A stretch of DNA of 64,000 bases from Eubacterium sp. AB3007. Lineage in GTDB: Bacteria; Bacillota; Clostridia; Peptostreptococcales; Anaerovoracaceae. Positions 17,594-26,671 of the stretch are shown here, piece by piece. Below the pieces are notes generated by a model. That model did no database searches. It had not been told where the DNA came from and worked only from the letters and a program-made list of their open reading frames with translations. Position numbers and translations under genes: made by a program. The stretch's first letter is position 1, and the number at the start of each line of letters is the position of its first letter. Where the stretch lies: positions 2,232,001 to 2,296,000 of the forward strand of contig NZ_JIAD01000001.1 of the NCBI RefSeq assembly GCF_000688015.1. The letters run 5' to 3'.

Positions 17594-18886
17594 ATGAGCA
17601 TAGTAAAGAAAACCAAAAAACGACTTAGGACACTGGGCCGGAAGATCGGGAAGAAAAATCCAGTCTTCCGCAAGTGGATGCGCCACTGGCTGAAGGGGCA
17701 CAGAGAGGGCTTGTATCGGGAGTTTATAGAGAGATACGAGATGGATGAGAAGAGTGTGATCTTCGAGTCCTTCATGGGAAGACAGTACACATGCAGCCCC
17801 AGAGCGATCTTTGAGTACATGGCCACCAGTCCGGATTATGAGGACTATACTTTTTATGTGGTCCTGAAGAAAGCAGTGATCGAAAGCAAGCTGGAGGAGA
17901 TCCTGGAAGCCTATCCGCTTCTGAAGAAAGCCCATATCGTGATGTACTGCTCACAGGAGTACCACAGGGCTTACGCCTCCTCCAAGTACATATTCGCCAA
18001 CTCCAGGATCCCTTCCTATATCGAGATCCGGCCGGGGCAGGTGTTTGTTCAGTGCTGGCACGGTACGCCTCTGAAGCGACTGGGCTATGATATTGAGATG
18101 GGGGAGAATGCGGCGATCAGTACGGAAGAACTGACGGAGAAGTACGACATGGATGCATGCCGTTACACCTACATGGTCTCTCCATCCGCCTTTGTGACGG
18201 AGAAGTATTACAGCGCCTTCAATCTGCGGCAGGTCAATCCTGGGGTGAAGATCGTGGAGGAAGGGTATCCGAGAAACGATGCTTTGTTCCATCCGGATGA
18301 AGCGCAGATGCAACGTACTCGGCAGAGGCTGGGGATCGCGCCGGAAGATACGCGGAAGTTGATTCTCTATGCGCCCACCTGGAGGGACAATCAGCACAAG
18401 GCCGGGTTGGGGTACACATATGAGTTGAACGTGGACTTTGACAAGTGGAAGGAGCGACTGGGCGAAGAGTACATCGTCCTGTTCAGAGCGCACTATTTCA
18501 TTGCGAATTCTTTCGACTTTTCCCAGTACAGCGACTTTGTGAAGGACGCATCGGTCATCGACGATATCAACGAACTGTATGTGATCGCAGACCTTTTGAT
18601 CACCGACTACTCCAGTGTGTTCTTTGACTATGCGGATCTGAAGCGTCCGATCCTGTTCTATATGTACGATCTGGAGGAGTACCAGGGCAAGATGCGGGAC
18701 TTCTATATCGACCTGGCTACTTTGCCCGGAGATATCGTCACAGAGGAAGATGCGCTTCTGGAGAAGATCAAGGGCATGGATTACGAGAATTTCTATGATG
18801 ACAGATACAGGACATTCAATGAGACTTACAACTATCTGGATGACGGCCATGCTGCAGAGCGCGTGGTGAAGGCGATCGTCGGATAG
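17594..18886 (+). CDS. CDP-glycerol glycerophosphotransferase family protein (TagF-like)
   Basis: A 430-residue paralogue of the gene at 14684, with QCWHGTPLKRLGYD (~residue 152), YAPTWRDN and DYSSVFFDYA intact, and a basic N-terminus (KKTKKRLRTLGRKIGKK) likely to bind the membrane surface. Expected role is chain extension with CDP-glycerol. It starts immediately after the TagB-like stop codon, so the genes are cotranscribed. Having two such copies plus a TagB-like protein suggests separate linkage and polymerisation steps, or two related polymers. Confidence 0.88.
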   Translation: MSIVKKTKKRLRTLGRKIGKKNPVFRKWMRHWLKGHREGLYREFIERYEMDEKSVIFESFMGRQYTCSPRAIFEYMATSPDYEDYTFYVVLKKAVIESKLEEILEAYPLLKKAHIVMYCSQEYHRAYASSKYIFANSRIPSYIEIRPGQVFVQCWHGTPLKRLGYDIEMGENAAISTEELTEKYDMDACRYTYMVSPSAFVTEKYYSAFNLRQVNPGVKIVEEGYPRNDALFHPDEAQMQRTRQRLGIAPEDTRKLILYAPTWRDNQHKAGLGYTYELNVDFDKWKERLGEEYIVLFRAHYFIANSFDFSQYSDFVKDASVIDDINELYVIADLLITDYSSVFFDYADLKRPILFYMYDLEEYQGKMRDFYIDLATLPGDIVTEEDALLEKIKGMDYENFYDDRYRTFNETYNYLDDGHAAERVVKAIVG

Positions 18887-18900
18887 AGAGGACAGAGACA

Positions 18901-19707
18901 GTGAATACAATTATTGAGATAACCAGAGATCATATCAATTTCCGAATGCAGTTGGTCAAGCTGGCCAAGTCGGACATCATCAAACAATATCGGGGTGCGG
19001 CGCTGGGGTGGGCCTGGGCCCTCATCAAGCCGGCGACGACGATCTTTGTGTTCTGGTTTGCCTTCTCGGTCGGGATCCGCCATGGCAATGACATGGATGG
19101 GCATCCGTTTTTCATCTGGCTCATCGCGGGCTTTGTGCCCTGGTTCTATATGAGCGAGACGATCACGGGAGGTGCTGGCTCTATCCGGAAATATCGGTAT
19201 CTGGTGAAGAGGATCAAGTACCCGGTGGACACCATTCCTACCTTTGTGAGTATGTCCAAGCTGCTGGTGAATCTGGGGCTACAGGTGATCATGGTGGCCA
19301 TCTTCCTTCTGTACGGCTATTCTGTGGATGTGTATTATCTTCAGTTTCCGCTGCTGATCCTGATGAGTTTCGTGTTCTTCACCAGTTGGAGTCTGTTCTC
19401 CGCCATGCTGGGGGCCATGAGCAGTGACTTCAACAACCTGGTCAAGGCTATGGTTCAGCCGCTGTTCTGGTTGTCCGGGATCCTTTACGATGTAAACCAA
19501 ATCCCGTATCATTGGATCCGGGAGGCCATGCTGTACAATCCTGTGACTATCATCGCCAACGGCTACAGAAACATGCTGGTCTACGACAAGTGGATCTGGG
19601 AATCCCCGGCAGAGATGCGGAACTACTGCATCATGCTTCTGATCATGATGGTGCTGGCGATCTGGGCCTACGGCAAACTAAAGAAAGAGATCCCGGATGT
19701 ATTGTAG
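18901..19707 (+). CDS. tagG: Teichoic-acid ABC exporter, permease subunit
   Basis: A 268-residue ABC-2 type permease with six predicted membrane helices; the N-terminal KLAKSDIIKQYRGAALGWAWALIKP block is typical of polysaccharide/teichoic-acid exporters (TagG, Wzm, RfbA). The start is GTG at 18901 with GAGAGGACAG upstream. Together with the ATPase encoded next, it would flip the undecaprenyl-linked polymer outward. The neighbours argue for teichoic acid over O-antigen-type cargo. Confidence 0.88.
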   Translation: MNTIIEITRDHINFRMQLVKLAKSDIIKQYRGAALGWAWALIKPATTIFVFWFAFSVGIRHGNDMDGHPFFIWLIAGFVPWFYMSETITGGAGSIRKYRYLVKRIKYPVDTIPTFVSMSKLLVNLGLQVIMVAIFLLYGYSVDVYYLQFPLLILMSFVFFTSWSLFSAMLGAMSSDFNNLVKAMVQPLFWLSGILYDVNQIPYHWIREAMLYNPVTIIANGYRNMLVYDKWIWESPAEMRNYCIMLLIMMVLAIWAYGKLKKEIPDVL

Positions 19708-19716
19708 GTGACTGAC

Positions 19717-20496
19717 ATGAGTGAAAAGAAACAAGACAAAGGGGTGGCCATCGCCTTTCGGCACGTCACCAAGACATACAAGTTATATAAGAACGACAAG
19801 CAGCGTTTCCGCGCCATCTTCTTCAAGAATACCAAATGTAAGAGGCGGGATGCGGTTCACGATCTGAACCTGGAGATCCACAAGAATGAGTCGGTGGCTC
19901 TGTTCGGTCGAAACGGGGCCGGAAAGTCCACCGCGCTCAAGATGATCACACAGGTCACCTATCCCACCAGTGGTGAGGTCAAGGTGAACGGCAGGGTCAG
20001 CGCACTGCTGGAATTGACGGCAGGCTTCGATCCGGAATTCACCGGCAGGGAGAATATCTATTTTCGAGGCAGTCTCCTCGGACTTAAGAAGGACCAGATC
20101 CAGAAGATCGAGCCTCTGGTAGAGGATTTTGCTGAACTGGGGGAATACATGGATCAGCCGGTGCGTACCTATTCCAGTGGAATGAAGGCGCGCCTTGGGT
20201 TTGCGATCAACGTAAACATCGATCCGGAAATCCTCATCGTGGACGAGGCACTCAGCGTGGGAGACAAGTCCTTCCAAAACAAGTGTCTGAGCAAGGTTCG
20301 GGAATTGACCGAGGAGAAGAACATCACCTTTCTGTTTGTGACTCATTCTACCAAGGTAGCGGCAGATTTCTGTACCCGCGGTGTCGTTATGAAGAAAGGC
20401 AAGAAGGTCTTTGACGGGGATATCCATGAGGCAATCGCCTTTTACGATGACATGATCTCGAAGGAAGATGCGGCAAGACGAAAGAAAAAGAAATAG
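19717..20496 (+). CDS. tagH: Teichoic-acid ABC exporter, ATPase subunit
   Basis: A 259-residue ABC ATPase with Walker A GRNGAGKST, signature YSSGMKARL, Walker B ILIVDEAL and switch His in FVTHS. It matches the TagH/Wzt nucleotide-binding domain but lacks the C-terminal extracellular extension of Bacillus TagH and any carbohydrate-binding domain of Wzt. The ATG at 19717 has TAGGTG upstream and is preferred over the GTG at 19708. It is nine bases after the permease. Confidence 0.9.
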   Translation: MSEKKQDKGVAIAFRHVTKTYKLYKNDKQRFRAIFFKNTKCKRRDAVHDLNLEIHKNESVALFGRNGAGKSTALKMITQVTYPTSGEVKVNGRVSALLELTAGFDPEFTGRENIYFRGSLLGLKKDQIQKIEPLVEDFAELGEYMDQPVRTYSSGMKARLGFAINVNIDPEILIVDEALSVGDKSFQNKCLSKVRELTEEKNITFLFVTHSTKVAADFCTRGVVMKKGKKVFDGDIHEAIAFYDDMISKEDAARRKKKK

Positions 20497-20521
20497 CATT
20501 GCGTTACGAAAGGGGAAAGAA

Positions 20522-21571
20522 ATGAGTGCAGGCAGGCATAGCGCTGCGGCGAAAGTGGAAGGAATGGCCCTCTGGAAAAAACTGCTGATTATATTAGCTC
20601 TCCTGTTGATTGCGGGAGGCCTGGGTGCATATATCTATGTGGGGAGCGTTCTGGACACCATGGAACGTGATACGGAGGAACTTCGGCCCCGGGAGTTATC
20701 CAGCGTGGATGTGGACGGATATCTGAATATCCTGCTGCTGGGCGTGGACTCCAGGAAAATGAAGAAAAGCAAACTGAAAAATCACAACACGGACTGTATC
20801 ATCGTCATCAGTATCAACACAGAGACCAAGAAAGTGAATATGACCTCGATCTACCGTGATTGTTACACCAAGATCGCCGATACTCCTACTTATACCAAGA
20901 TCAACACCGCCTATGCCTACAAGGGCGCAAAGGGCGCGATCCAGACGGTCAACCAGATGATGGATCTGAACATCGAGAACTATGTGCTGTTCAACTTCAA
21001 GATGGTGGCACAGGTGGTCAACGATGTGGGAGGGATCACGGTGGATGTCAAGGAGGAAGAGATCGACGAGCTGAACAAGTATACCAAGCAGACTGCCAAG
21101 AACATCCGCCAGAAGAAATACCATCTGGTCAAAAAACCGGGAAGACAGACACTGGAGGGTGTGCAGGCCGTTGCCTATGGGCGTATTCGTAAGGGCGTCG
21201 GAGATGACTTCAAGCGCACCGACAGGATGCGGTTGGTGATCAAGCAGGTCACTGCCAAGATGCAGTTGATGGAACCATCGGATATGCTGGTGATCATGCG
21301 TCATGTACTTCCTTACCTGAAGACTTCCCTGTCTAACAATGACATCATCGCTCTGGCACAGCAGCTGGAGGGGTTCAGTTTCGGCAAGAGCAAGGGGTTC
21401 CCTTATGACAAAGGGGATGGCTTGGTGGACGGGGTCTCCTACGTCTACCCAGTGGATCTGACAGCTAACGTTGCAAGGTTCCATGAGGAGGTCTTCAAAC
21501 AGAAGGGCTATGTACCTACGGAGACGGTGCAGGAGATCAGCAATACCATCGCCAGTACTATGGGCCAATAG
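20522..21571 (+). CDS. LytR-CpsA-Psr (LCP) family cell-wall polymer ligase
   Basis: A 349-residue protein with a short cytoplasmic N-terminus, one membrane helix (about 18-40) and an extracellular LCP domain: LNILLLGVDSR, the DCIIVISI strand, TSIYRDC, KINTAYAYKGAKG, VNDVGGITVDV and RTDRMRLVIK. LCP enzymes transfer undecaprenyl-phosphate-linked polymers to peptidoglycan. Its place at the end of the cluster says the product is wall-linked teichoic acid. The ATG at 20522 has GAAAGGGGAAAG upstream. Confidence 0.9.
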   Translation: MSAGRHSAAAKVEGMALWKKLLIILALLLIAGGLGAYIYVGSVLDTMERDTEELRPRELSSVDVDGYLNILLLGVDSRKMKKSKLKNHNTDCIIVISINTETKKVNMTSIYRDCYTKIADTPTYTKINTAYAYKGAKGAIQTVNQMMDLNIENYVLFNFKMVAQVVNDVGGITVDVKEEEIDELNKYTKQTAKNIRQKKYHLVKKPGRQTLEGVQAVAYGRIRKGVGDDFKRTDRMRLVIKQVTAKMQLMEPSDMLVIMRHVLPYLKTSLSNNDIIALAQQLEGFSFGKSKGFPYDKGDGLVDGVSYVYPVDLTANVARFHEEVFKQKGYVPTETVQEISNTIASTMGQ

Positions 21572-21582
21572 GAGAGAAGAAT

Positions 21583-21903
21583 ATGAAGCTGTTCAGAAGA
21601 GAAGAAATGATTCCTCAGACGGATTCGCCGGATAACAAGTACCGCTGGCGGGGCGGAGCATATCTTTGCACGGTCAACGACAGTTTCCAGGCGGATATGC
21701 TGGAATCCAAGCTGCGCAGCGAGGGCATTCCCATTCAGAAGAAATACATAGGGTCCAGCGGATATCTGGAGATCGTATTTGGAAGCAATCTGACAGGGGA
21801 TATTGAGATCTACGTGCCGGAAGAGTGCCTGGAGGATGCAAAGAACGTTATCGTGCCAGTAGATCTGGACGATTGCGAGGGGACAGAATTGGAGGTAGAG
21901 TAA
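21583..21903 (+). CDS. DUF2007-family small protein
   Basis: A 106-residue protein whose core (FQADMLESKLRSEGIPIQKKY then LEIVFGSNLTGDIEIYVPEECLEDAKNVI) is the DUF2007 fold, a ferredoxin-like domain related to PII proteins and often annotated as a putative signal transducer. No function is established. It begins 11 bp after the LCP gene and ends 5 bp before sppA, so it bridges the envelope and protease genes in one transcript. Confidence 0.75.
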   Translation: MKLFRREEMIPQTDSPDNKYRWRGGAYLCTVNDSFQADMLESKLRSEGIPIQKKYIGSSGYLEIVFGSNLTGDIEIYVPEECLEDAKNVIVPVDLDDCEGTELEVE

Positions 21904-21908
21904 TCAAT

Positions 21909-22970
21909 ATGGAAGACAGAGTCAACGTAATAGAAGTGAACAGTCCACAGACGGATGGTCCGAAGAAAAAAGGCTGGAAAAAGGGCCTGTTGATCTTCGT
22001 GATCATTCTGGTGGCGATCATTGCCATCGGAAGTATCTCCATTGCCCTTCTGGGGGATAGCGAGGAGAAGGGCAGTCTGCTGATCGGTGACAACGGGCAT
22101 ATCTCTATGCATGCTCCTTATGTAGGGGAACTTTATGTCGAAGGAACGATCGGTGGGGCGGCAGGCGGGCTGCTGGGAGGCAGCAACTATGACTACCAGC
22201 ACCTCTGGACGCTGGATCGCATCGATGAGATGATGGATGATAAGTACAACAAGGGGATCTTGCTGTATGTGGATACCCCGGGTGGCGCGGTATTCGAGAC
22301 GGACGAACTGTATCTCAAACTGAAGGAATACCGTGAAAAGACCGGTCGGCCGGTATATACATACATGGCTAGCGAGGCGGCCTCCGGAGGCTACTACATT
22401 TCGGCCGCAACGGACAAAATCTACGCCAACCGGAATTGCTGGACCGGATCCATCGGAGTAATCATGGGTCCAATGTATGATGTAAAGGATCTCCTGGATA
22501 AGTACGGCGTCAAGACCGTTACCATTGCGTCAGGCGAGAACAAAGCCATGGGAAGCAGCACCGCACACATGACGAAGGAACAGAAGGAGATACTTCAGGC
22601 CATGATCGACGAAGCCTATGACCAGTTCGTGGGTTGCGTGGCTGAGGGACGCGGCATGGAGGAGAAGAAGGTCCGGGAACTTGCAGACGGACGGATCTAC
22701 ACCGCCAGGCAGGCGAAGGCAAACGGACTTGTGGATGAGATCGGTTCTCGGGAGGACACCTGGGCAGCCATGAAAACCAAGGGCGGGCTGGGGAACGCAA
22801 AACTCACACCTATCCTTTACGACCCGGAGCTCAGCTGGGCCGACAAACTGGTTGGCGCAGCTACTTCCCTCGGGCAGAGTCGCGCGGACTCCGATCTTGC
22901 TGCTATCAAGTCACTGATGGAACAAAACCAAAAGGTGCCGATCTACTACATGGCACCAAGCCAGAAATAG
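21909..22970 (+). CDS. sppA: Signal peptide peptidase SppA
   Basis: A 353-residue membrane-bound serine protease of the short Gram-positive (SppA 36K) type: a membrane helix at about 21-42 and a ClpP-like fold with the Ser-Lys dyad, Ser~159 in ASGGYYI and Lys~212 in ENKAMG. It degrades leftover signal peptides in the membrane. The ATG at 21909 lies five bases after the upstream stop. A terminator follows the gene. Confidence 0.9.
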   Translation: MEDRVNVIEVNSPQTDGPKKKGWKKGLLIFVIILVAIIAIGSISIALLGDSEEKGSLLIGDNGHISMHAPYVGELYVEGTIGGAAGGLLGGSNYDYQHLWTLDRIDEMMDDKYNKGILLYVDTPGGAVFETDELYLKLKEYREKTGRPVYTYMASEAASGGYYISAATDKIYANRNCWTGSIGVIMGPMYDVKDLLDKYGVKTVTIASGENKAMGSSTAHMTKEQKEILQAMIDEAYDQFVGCVAEGRGMEEKKVRELADGRIYTARQAKANGLVDEIGSREDTWAAMKTKGGLGNAKLTPILYDPELSWADKLVGAATSLGQSRADSDLAAIKSLMEQNQKVPIYYMAPSQK

Positions 22971-22976
22971 AAACCG

Positions 22977-23007
22977 GGGCTGTTGCAGGTGCAGCAGCTC
23001 TTTTTCT
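22977..23007 (+). terminator. Intrinsic terminator after sppA
   Basis: GGGCTGTTGC pairs with GCAGCAGCTC (10 bp, two G-U pairs) around an AGGT loop, followed by TTTTTCT. It closes the envelope-sppA transcript. Confidence 0.8.
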
Positions 23008-23037
23008 ATGGAAGCACATTCTGTCAAGGAAAAATAC

Positions 23038-23066
23038 TTGACAACCATGGTCGTCCATGGTATAGT
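23038..23066 (+). promoter_or_regulatory. Consensus sigma-A promoter with palindromic spacer, before ylxM-ffh
   Basis: Perfect TTGACA (23038-23043), 17-bp spacer and TATAGT (23061-23066). The spacer is itself an inverted repeat, ACCATGG-TCGT-CCATGGT (23044-23061), placed where a repressor would block polymerase. It drives ylxM-ffh and probably the downstream ribosome-maturation genes. Confidence 0.85.
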
Positions 23067-23091
23067 AGACGGGTATTCGAAAAAGAGGAGT

Positions 23092-23427
23092 ATGCAGTTG
23101 AACGACATTGCGAGAGAAAGCCTGCTCTACGACTTCTACGGCAGTCTTCTGACAAGCAAGAAGCGCCACGTCATGGAGCTGTATCATGAGGAGAACCTGA
23201 CGTTGTCCGAAATCGCTGAGGAGACCGGCGTCTCCAGAGCGGCTGTCCACGACTCTCTGAAGAGCGCGGAACAAAAGCTGGAGGAATACGAGGACAAACT
23301 GGGTATGGTGGCCAAACTGATGGCACAGGAGAAGGCCTTTCGCCGGATACGGTCGTTGCTGGCGGAGAGCCAGGCGACCTGCGGGGAGGAGATCGACGGC
23401 ATACTTACAGAACTTGAAAGGGTATAG
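23092..23427 (+). CDS. ylxM: YlxM/p13-family SRP-associated DNA-binding-like protein
   Basis: A 111-residue protein with a sigma-70 region 4-like HTH (LTLSEIAEETGVSRAAVHDSL) and a C-terminal helix. YlxM proteins are encoded next to ffh in Firmicutes and in streptococci modulate SRP GTPase activity. The start at 23092 follows AGAGGAG; the longer in-frame start at 23008 would lie upstream of the promoter. The stop is two bases before ffh. Confidence 0.9.
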   Translation: MQLNDIARESLLYDFYGSLLTSKKRHVMELYHEENLTLSEIAEETGVSRAAVHDSLKSAEQKLEEYEDKLGMVAKLMAQEKAFRRIRSLLAESQATCGEEIDGILTELERV

Positions 23428-23429
23428 CG

Positions 23430-24770
23430 ATGGCATTTGAGAGCTTATCGGAAAAACTACAGAATACATTCCAACACCTGAAGGGGAAGGGAGTCCTGAC
23501 AGAGAAGGATATCGATGCCGCCATGAGAGAGGTCAAGCTGGCCCTCCTGGAGGCAGATGTAAACTTCAAGGTCGTCAAGGAATTCGTGGCTGAAGTCAAA
23601 CAGGATTGTCTGGGCGAGGAAGTGATGAAATCTCTGACGCCGGCACAGCAGGTCATCAAAATCGTTGACCAGAAACTGACTGAGTTGATGGGCGGTACCA
23701 ATACCAAGATCAACTACTCTCCTACAGGGTTCACCACGATCATGATGGCAGGCCTGCAGGGTACCGGCAAGACCACTACCTGCGGCAAGTTGGCCAACTT
23801 CCTGAAGGAATCAGGCAAGAAGCCTATGCTGGTGGCCTGCGACGTATACCGTCCAGCTGCCATCGACCAGCTTGAGGTGGTGGGGAAGGCCTGCCGCACG
23901 CCGGTCTATACCAATCGGGAGACCAGAGATCCTGTTCAGATCGCTAAGGAGGCCAGAGAATACGCTGAGAAGAAAGGCTATAACGTGCTGGTCATCGATA
24001 CGGCGGGTCGTCTGCAGATCGATGAGGAACTCATGGAGGAACTGGTCAACATCAAGGAGAAGGTGAAGCCACATCAGATCCTCCTGGTGGTGGATGCGCT
24101 GACTGGTCAGGATGCGGTGAATGCCGCCAAGGGGTTCAACGACAAGCTGGACATCGATGGGATCATCATGACCAAGATGGACGGTGACGCCAGAGGTGGT
24201 GCTGCTTTGTCCGCCAGAAAGGTCACCGGAAAGCCTATTTTGTTCATGGGTGTGGGAGAGAAATACGATGCATTGGAGGCGTTCCATCCGGATAGGATGG
24301 CAAGCCGGATCCTGGGGATGGGCGACCTGCTCTCTCTGATCGAAACTGCAGAACGTGACTACGATGATGCGCAGGCAGAGAGAACGCTGGAACGCCTTAA
24401 GAAAAACCAGTTCACGTTGGACGACTTCCTGGAACAGATGGGTCAGGTAAAGAAGATGGGTGGCCTGAGCAAGATCCTGGAGATGCTTCCGGGGATGTCC
24501 GGAGCCCAGATGAACAATATCGACCTGGAGGAAAGTGAACGGGAGTTTCGCCAGTATGAGGCGATCATCCAGTCGATGACCAAGGCGGAGAGGGATGACC
24601 CGAATATCCTCAACGCCAGCCGCCGGAAGAGGATCGCGGCGGGATGCGGATTGTCTGTTAGTAAGGTCAACAACCTTATCAAGAAATACACAGAGGCCAA
24701 GAAGATGATGAAACAATTCACCGATCCGAAGGCCATGAAGAGGAATCGTTTCCTCAGAAATTTCATGTAG
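23430..24770 (+). CDS. ffh: Signal recognition particle protein Ffh
   Basis: 446 residues, full length, with the N domain, the SRP GTPase G domain (GLQGTGKTTT at about 107, DVYRPAAIDQL, DTAGRL, TKMDGDARGG) and a C-terminal methionine-rich M domain (EQMGQVKKMGG through RNRFLRNFM) that binds SRP RNA and signal sequences. It targets nascent membrane proteins with FtsY. It is directly coupled to ylxM. Confidence 0.97.
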   Translation: MAFESLSEKLQNTFQHLKGKGVLTEKDIDAAMREVKLALLEADVNFKVVKEFVAEVKQDCLGEEVMKSLTPAQQVIKIVDQKLTELMGGTNTKINYSPTGFTTIMMAGLQGTGKTTTCGKLANFLKESGKKPMLVACDVYRPAAIDQLEVVGKACRTPVYTNRETRDPVQIAKEAREYAEKKGYNVLVIDTAGRLQIDEELMEELVNIKEKVKPHQILLVVDALTGQDAVNAAKGFNDKLDIDGIIMTKMDGDARGGAALSARKVTGKPILFMGVGEKYDALEAFHPDRMASRILGMGDLLSLIETAERDYDDAQAERTLERLKKNQFTLDDFLEQMGQVKKMGGLSKILEMLPGMSGAQMNNIDLEESEREFRQYEAIIQSMTKAERDDPNILNASRRKRIAAGCGLSVSKVNNLIKKYTEAKKMMKQFTDPKAMKRNRFLRNFM

Positions 24771-24808
24771 TTCATTATTAAATCAAATAGTATGGAGGAA
24801 TTTGTAAA

Positions 24809-25051
24809 ATGGTAAAGATCAGACTGAAGAGAATGGGCGCACACAAGAAACCTTTCTATAGAGTAGTGGTAGCGGATTCCCGCACACAGAGAGACGGAAG
24901 GTTCATCGAGGAGATTGGATACTTTGATCCTATGGCTGAGCCGAACGTGATCAACATCGACGAGGAGAAGGCTAAGAAGTGGCTGGGTGAGGGTGCACAG
25001 CCGACCGATACTGTGAGAGATCTTCTGAAGAAGTCTGGAATCATTGAGTAA
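24809..25051 (+). CDS. rpsP: 30S ribosomal protein S16
   Basis: 80 residues, the normal length, with the family opening [24 protein letters not shown] and the DPMAEPN segment. It is needed for 30S assembly. GGAGG precedes the ATG. The order ffh-rpsP-khpA-rimM-trmD is the classical Firmicutes arrangement. Confidence 0.97.
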   Translation: MVKIRLKRMGAHKKPFYRVVVADSRTQRDGRFIEEIGYFDPMAEPNVINIDEEKAKKWLGEGAQPTDTVRDLLKKSGIIE

Positions 25052-25068
25052 GAAAGCGGTGAGACGCA

Positions 25069-25347
25069 ATGATCGAACTGGTTGAAACCATTGCAAAGTC
25101 TCTCGTGGATGATCCGGAACAGGTTGTCGTGACCGAGACCATGGAAGGGCAGGAAAGCATCCTGCAACTCCAGGTGGCGGCAGGAGACATGGGCAAGGTG
25201 ATCGGCAAGCAAGGCCGCATAGCCAAGGCGCTCCGGACAGTCGTGAAGGCTGCTGCAACGAAAGAAAAAAAGAAAGTCGTCGTGAAGATCGGTCAGGATG
25301 AGGAACCGGTCTCTGCCGACACCGGCGAGGAAAACGCCGAAGTATAG
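25069..25347 (+). CDS. khpA: KH-domain RNA-binding protein KhpA
   Basis: A 92-residue protein with one type-II KH domain; the GxxG loop is in VIGKQGR (about residues 44-50). KhpA pairs with KhpB/Jag and affects cell elongation and small-RNA biology in Firmicutes. The Glu-rich tail after residue 78 is extra. It lies between rpsP and rimM as usual. Confidence 0.9.
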   Translation: MIELVETIAKSLVDDPEQVVVTETMEGQESILQLQVAAGDMGKVIGKQGRIAKALRTVVKAAATKEKKKVVVKIGQDEEPVSADTGEENAEV

Positions 25348-25354
25348 AGTACAG

Positions 25355-25408
25355 GGCACATGCATCCTGCGGCAAACGGCGGAAGGCATGTGCCTGCTTT
25401 AGTTTTTT
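25355..25408 (+). terminator. Hairpin in the khpA-rimM gap, possible attenuator
   Basis: GGCACATGC (25355-25363) pairs with GCATGTGCC (25386-25394), followed by a T-rich stretch ending in TTTTTT that runs into the rimM ribosome binding site. It may reduce read-through into rimM-trmD. Confidence 0.45.
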
Positions 25409-25418
25409 GAGGATTCAC

Positions 25419-25913
25419 ATGGGAAAAATTCTGATTGGAAAAATCGTAAATGTTTTTGGGATCGCGGGGGAGGTAAAGGTCTACAGCTATTCTGGAGAGG
25501 CTGACCGCTTTGAAACACTGGAGCATCTTACCATTGGTGAGAAGGATTATCACATTCAGGAAGTCAAGTATGCCAAAGGAATGCCAGTGCTCCGCCTTGC
25601 CGGAGTATGCTCCCGCGACGATGCAGAAAGACTTCGGGGGAAAGAGGTCTTCATGGACGAAGAGGATCTGAAAGAACTTCCGGAGGGAGAATACTACATC
25701 CGGGACCTGGTCGGTATGGAGGTAGTTCAGGATGACAGTGGGGAGCATCTTGGCGTTCTGCGAGAGATCCTGACAGATCGGCCGCAGGATCTCTATGTCG
25801 TTGAACTGGATGACGGTCGGCGCATCATGATCCCCGGTGTGGATGCTTTTGTGCGGAGCATTGATATGGAACACGGGAGCATCGCCGTATCACTGATAGA
25901 GGGGATGGTGTAG
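25419..25913 (+). CDS. rimM: 16S rRNA-processing protein RimM
   Basis: About 164 residues with the N-terminal RimM beta-barrel (GKILIGKIVNVFGIAGEVKV) and C-terminal PRC-barrel (EYYIRDLVGMEV onward). It assists maturation of the 30S head around S19. The ATG at 25419 has GAGGA five bases upstream and is preferred over the TTG at 25407. It is one base from trmD. Confidence 0.94.
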   Translation: MGKILIGKIVNVFGIAGEVKVYSYSGEADRFETLEHLTIGEKDYHIQEVKYAKGMPVLRLAGVCSRDDAERLRGKEVFMDEEDLKELPEGEYYIRDLVGMEVVQDDSGEHLGVLREILTDRPQDLYVVELDDGRRIMIPGVDAFVRSIDMEHGSIAVSLIEGMV

Positions 25914-25914
25914 G

Positions 25915-26652
25915 ATGCGTTTTGACGTGCTCACGCTGTTCCCGGAGATGTTCTCCGCCGTCGATGCCAGCATGACAGGACGTGCCATGGAAAACGGCAT
26001 CATCGAACTGAACGTGGTGAACATTCGGGATTACAGCAACGACAAACACAACAAGACGGATGATACACCCTACGGCGGAGGGCCTGGCATGGTGATGATG
26101 GCAGACCCTGTTTTTGGCGCGTTGCGGGGGGTCGGTGCGGAGAACAAGCGTATCGTGTATATGTCGCCAAGAGGTCGGATCATAGACAAAGCATTGCTCA
26201 CAGAACTTGCGGAGGAACCATCGCTGGTGGTGCTCTGCGGACACTACGAGGGGATGGATCAGCGGGTACTGGATGCCTGGGACATCGAGGAACTTTCCAT
26301 CGGAGACTACATCCTGACAGGAGGGGAACTTCCGGCAATGGTACTGATCGATGCAGTATCCAGGCTGTTGCCCGGCGTGCTATCCAGCAAAGAATCAGCG
26401 TTGGAGGAGTCGATCTATTCCGGACTACTCGAGTTTCCGCAGTACACAAGGCCCCGAGAATACGAGGGTCGAGAGGTGCCGGAGATCCTGCTCTCAGGAG
26501 ACCACCGGAAAATCGACCTGTGGCGTTTTGAGGAATCGCTGAAGTTGACGGCGAGGCAGAGGCCAGACCTCTTTGATCGTTTTGTGAAGGAACATTGTAG
26601 TTTGGCGAAAGATGAGAAGAAAGTAATGGAAAAAATTCTTGGGATGTTGTAG
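25915..26652 (+). CDS. trmD: tRNA (guanine-N1-)-methyltransferase
   Basis: 245 residues, full length, SPOUT-class enzyme: YGGGPGMVMM and LCGHYEGMDQRV form the trefoil knot that binds SAM, and SIGDYILTGGELP supplies the catalytic region. It methylates G37 of tRNAs reading CNN codons, preventing frameshifts. It is cotranscribed with rimM. Confidence 0.96.
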   Translation: MRFDVLTLFPEMFSAVDASMTGRAMENGIIELNVVNIRDYSNDKHNKTDDTPYGGGPGMVMMADPVFGALRGVGAENKRIVYMSPRGRIIDKALLTELAEEPSLVVLCGHYEGMDQRVLDAWDIEELSIGDYILTGGELPAMVLIDAVSRLLPGVLSSKESALEESIYSGLLEFPQYTRPREYEGREVPEILLSGDHRKIDLWRFEESLKLTARQRPDLFDRFVKEHCSLAKDEKKVMEKILGML

Positions 26653-26671
26653 AATAAGATAAGAGGGTTCT

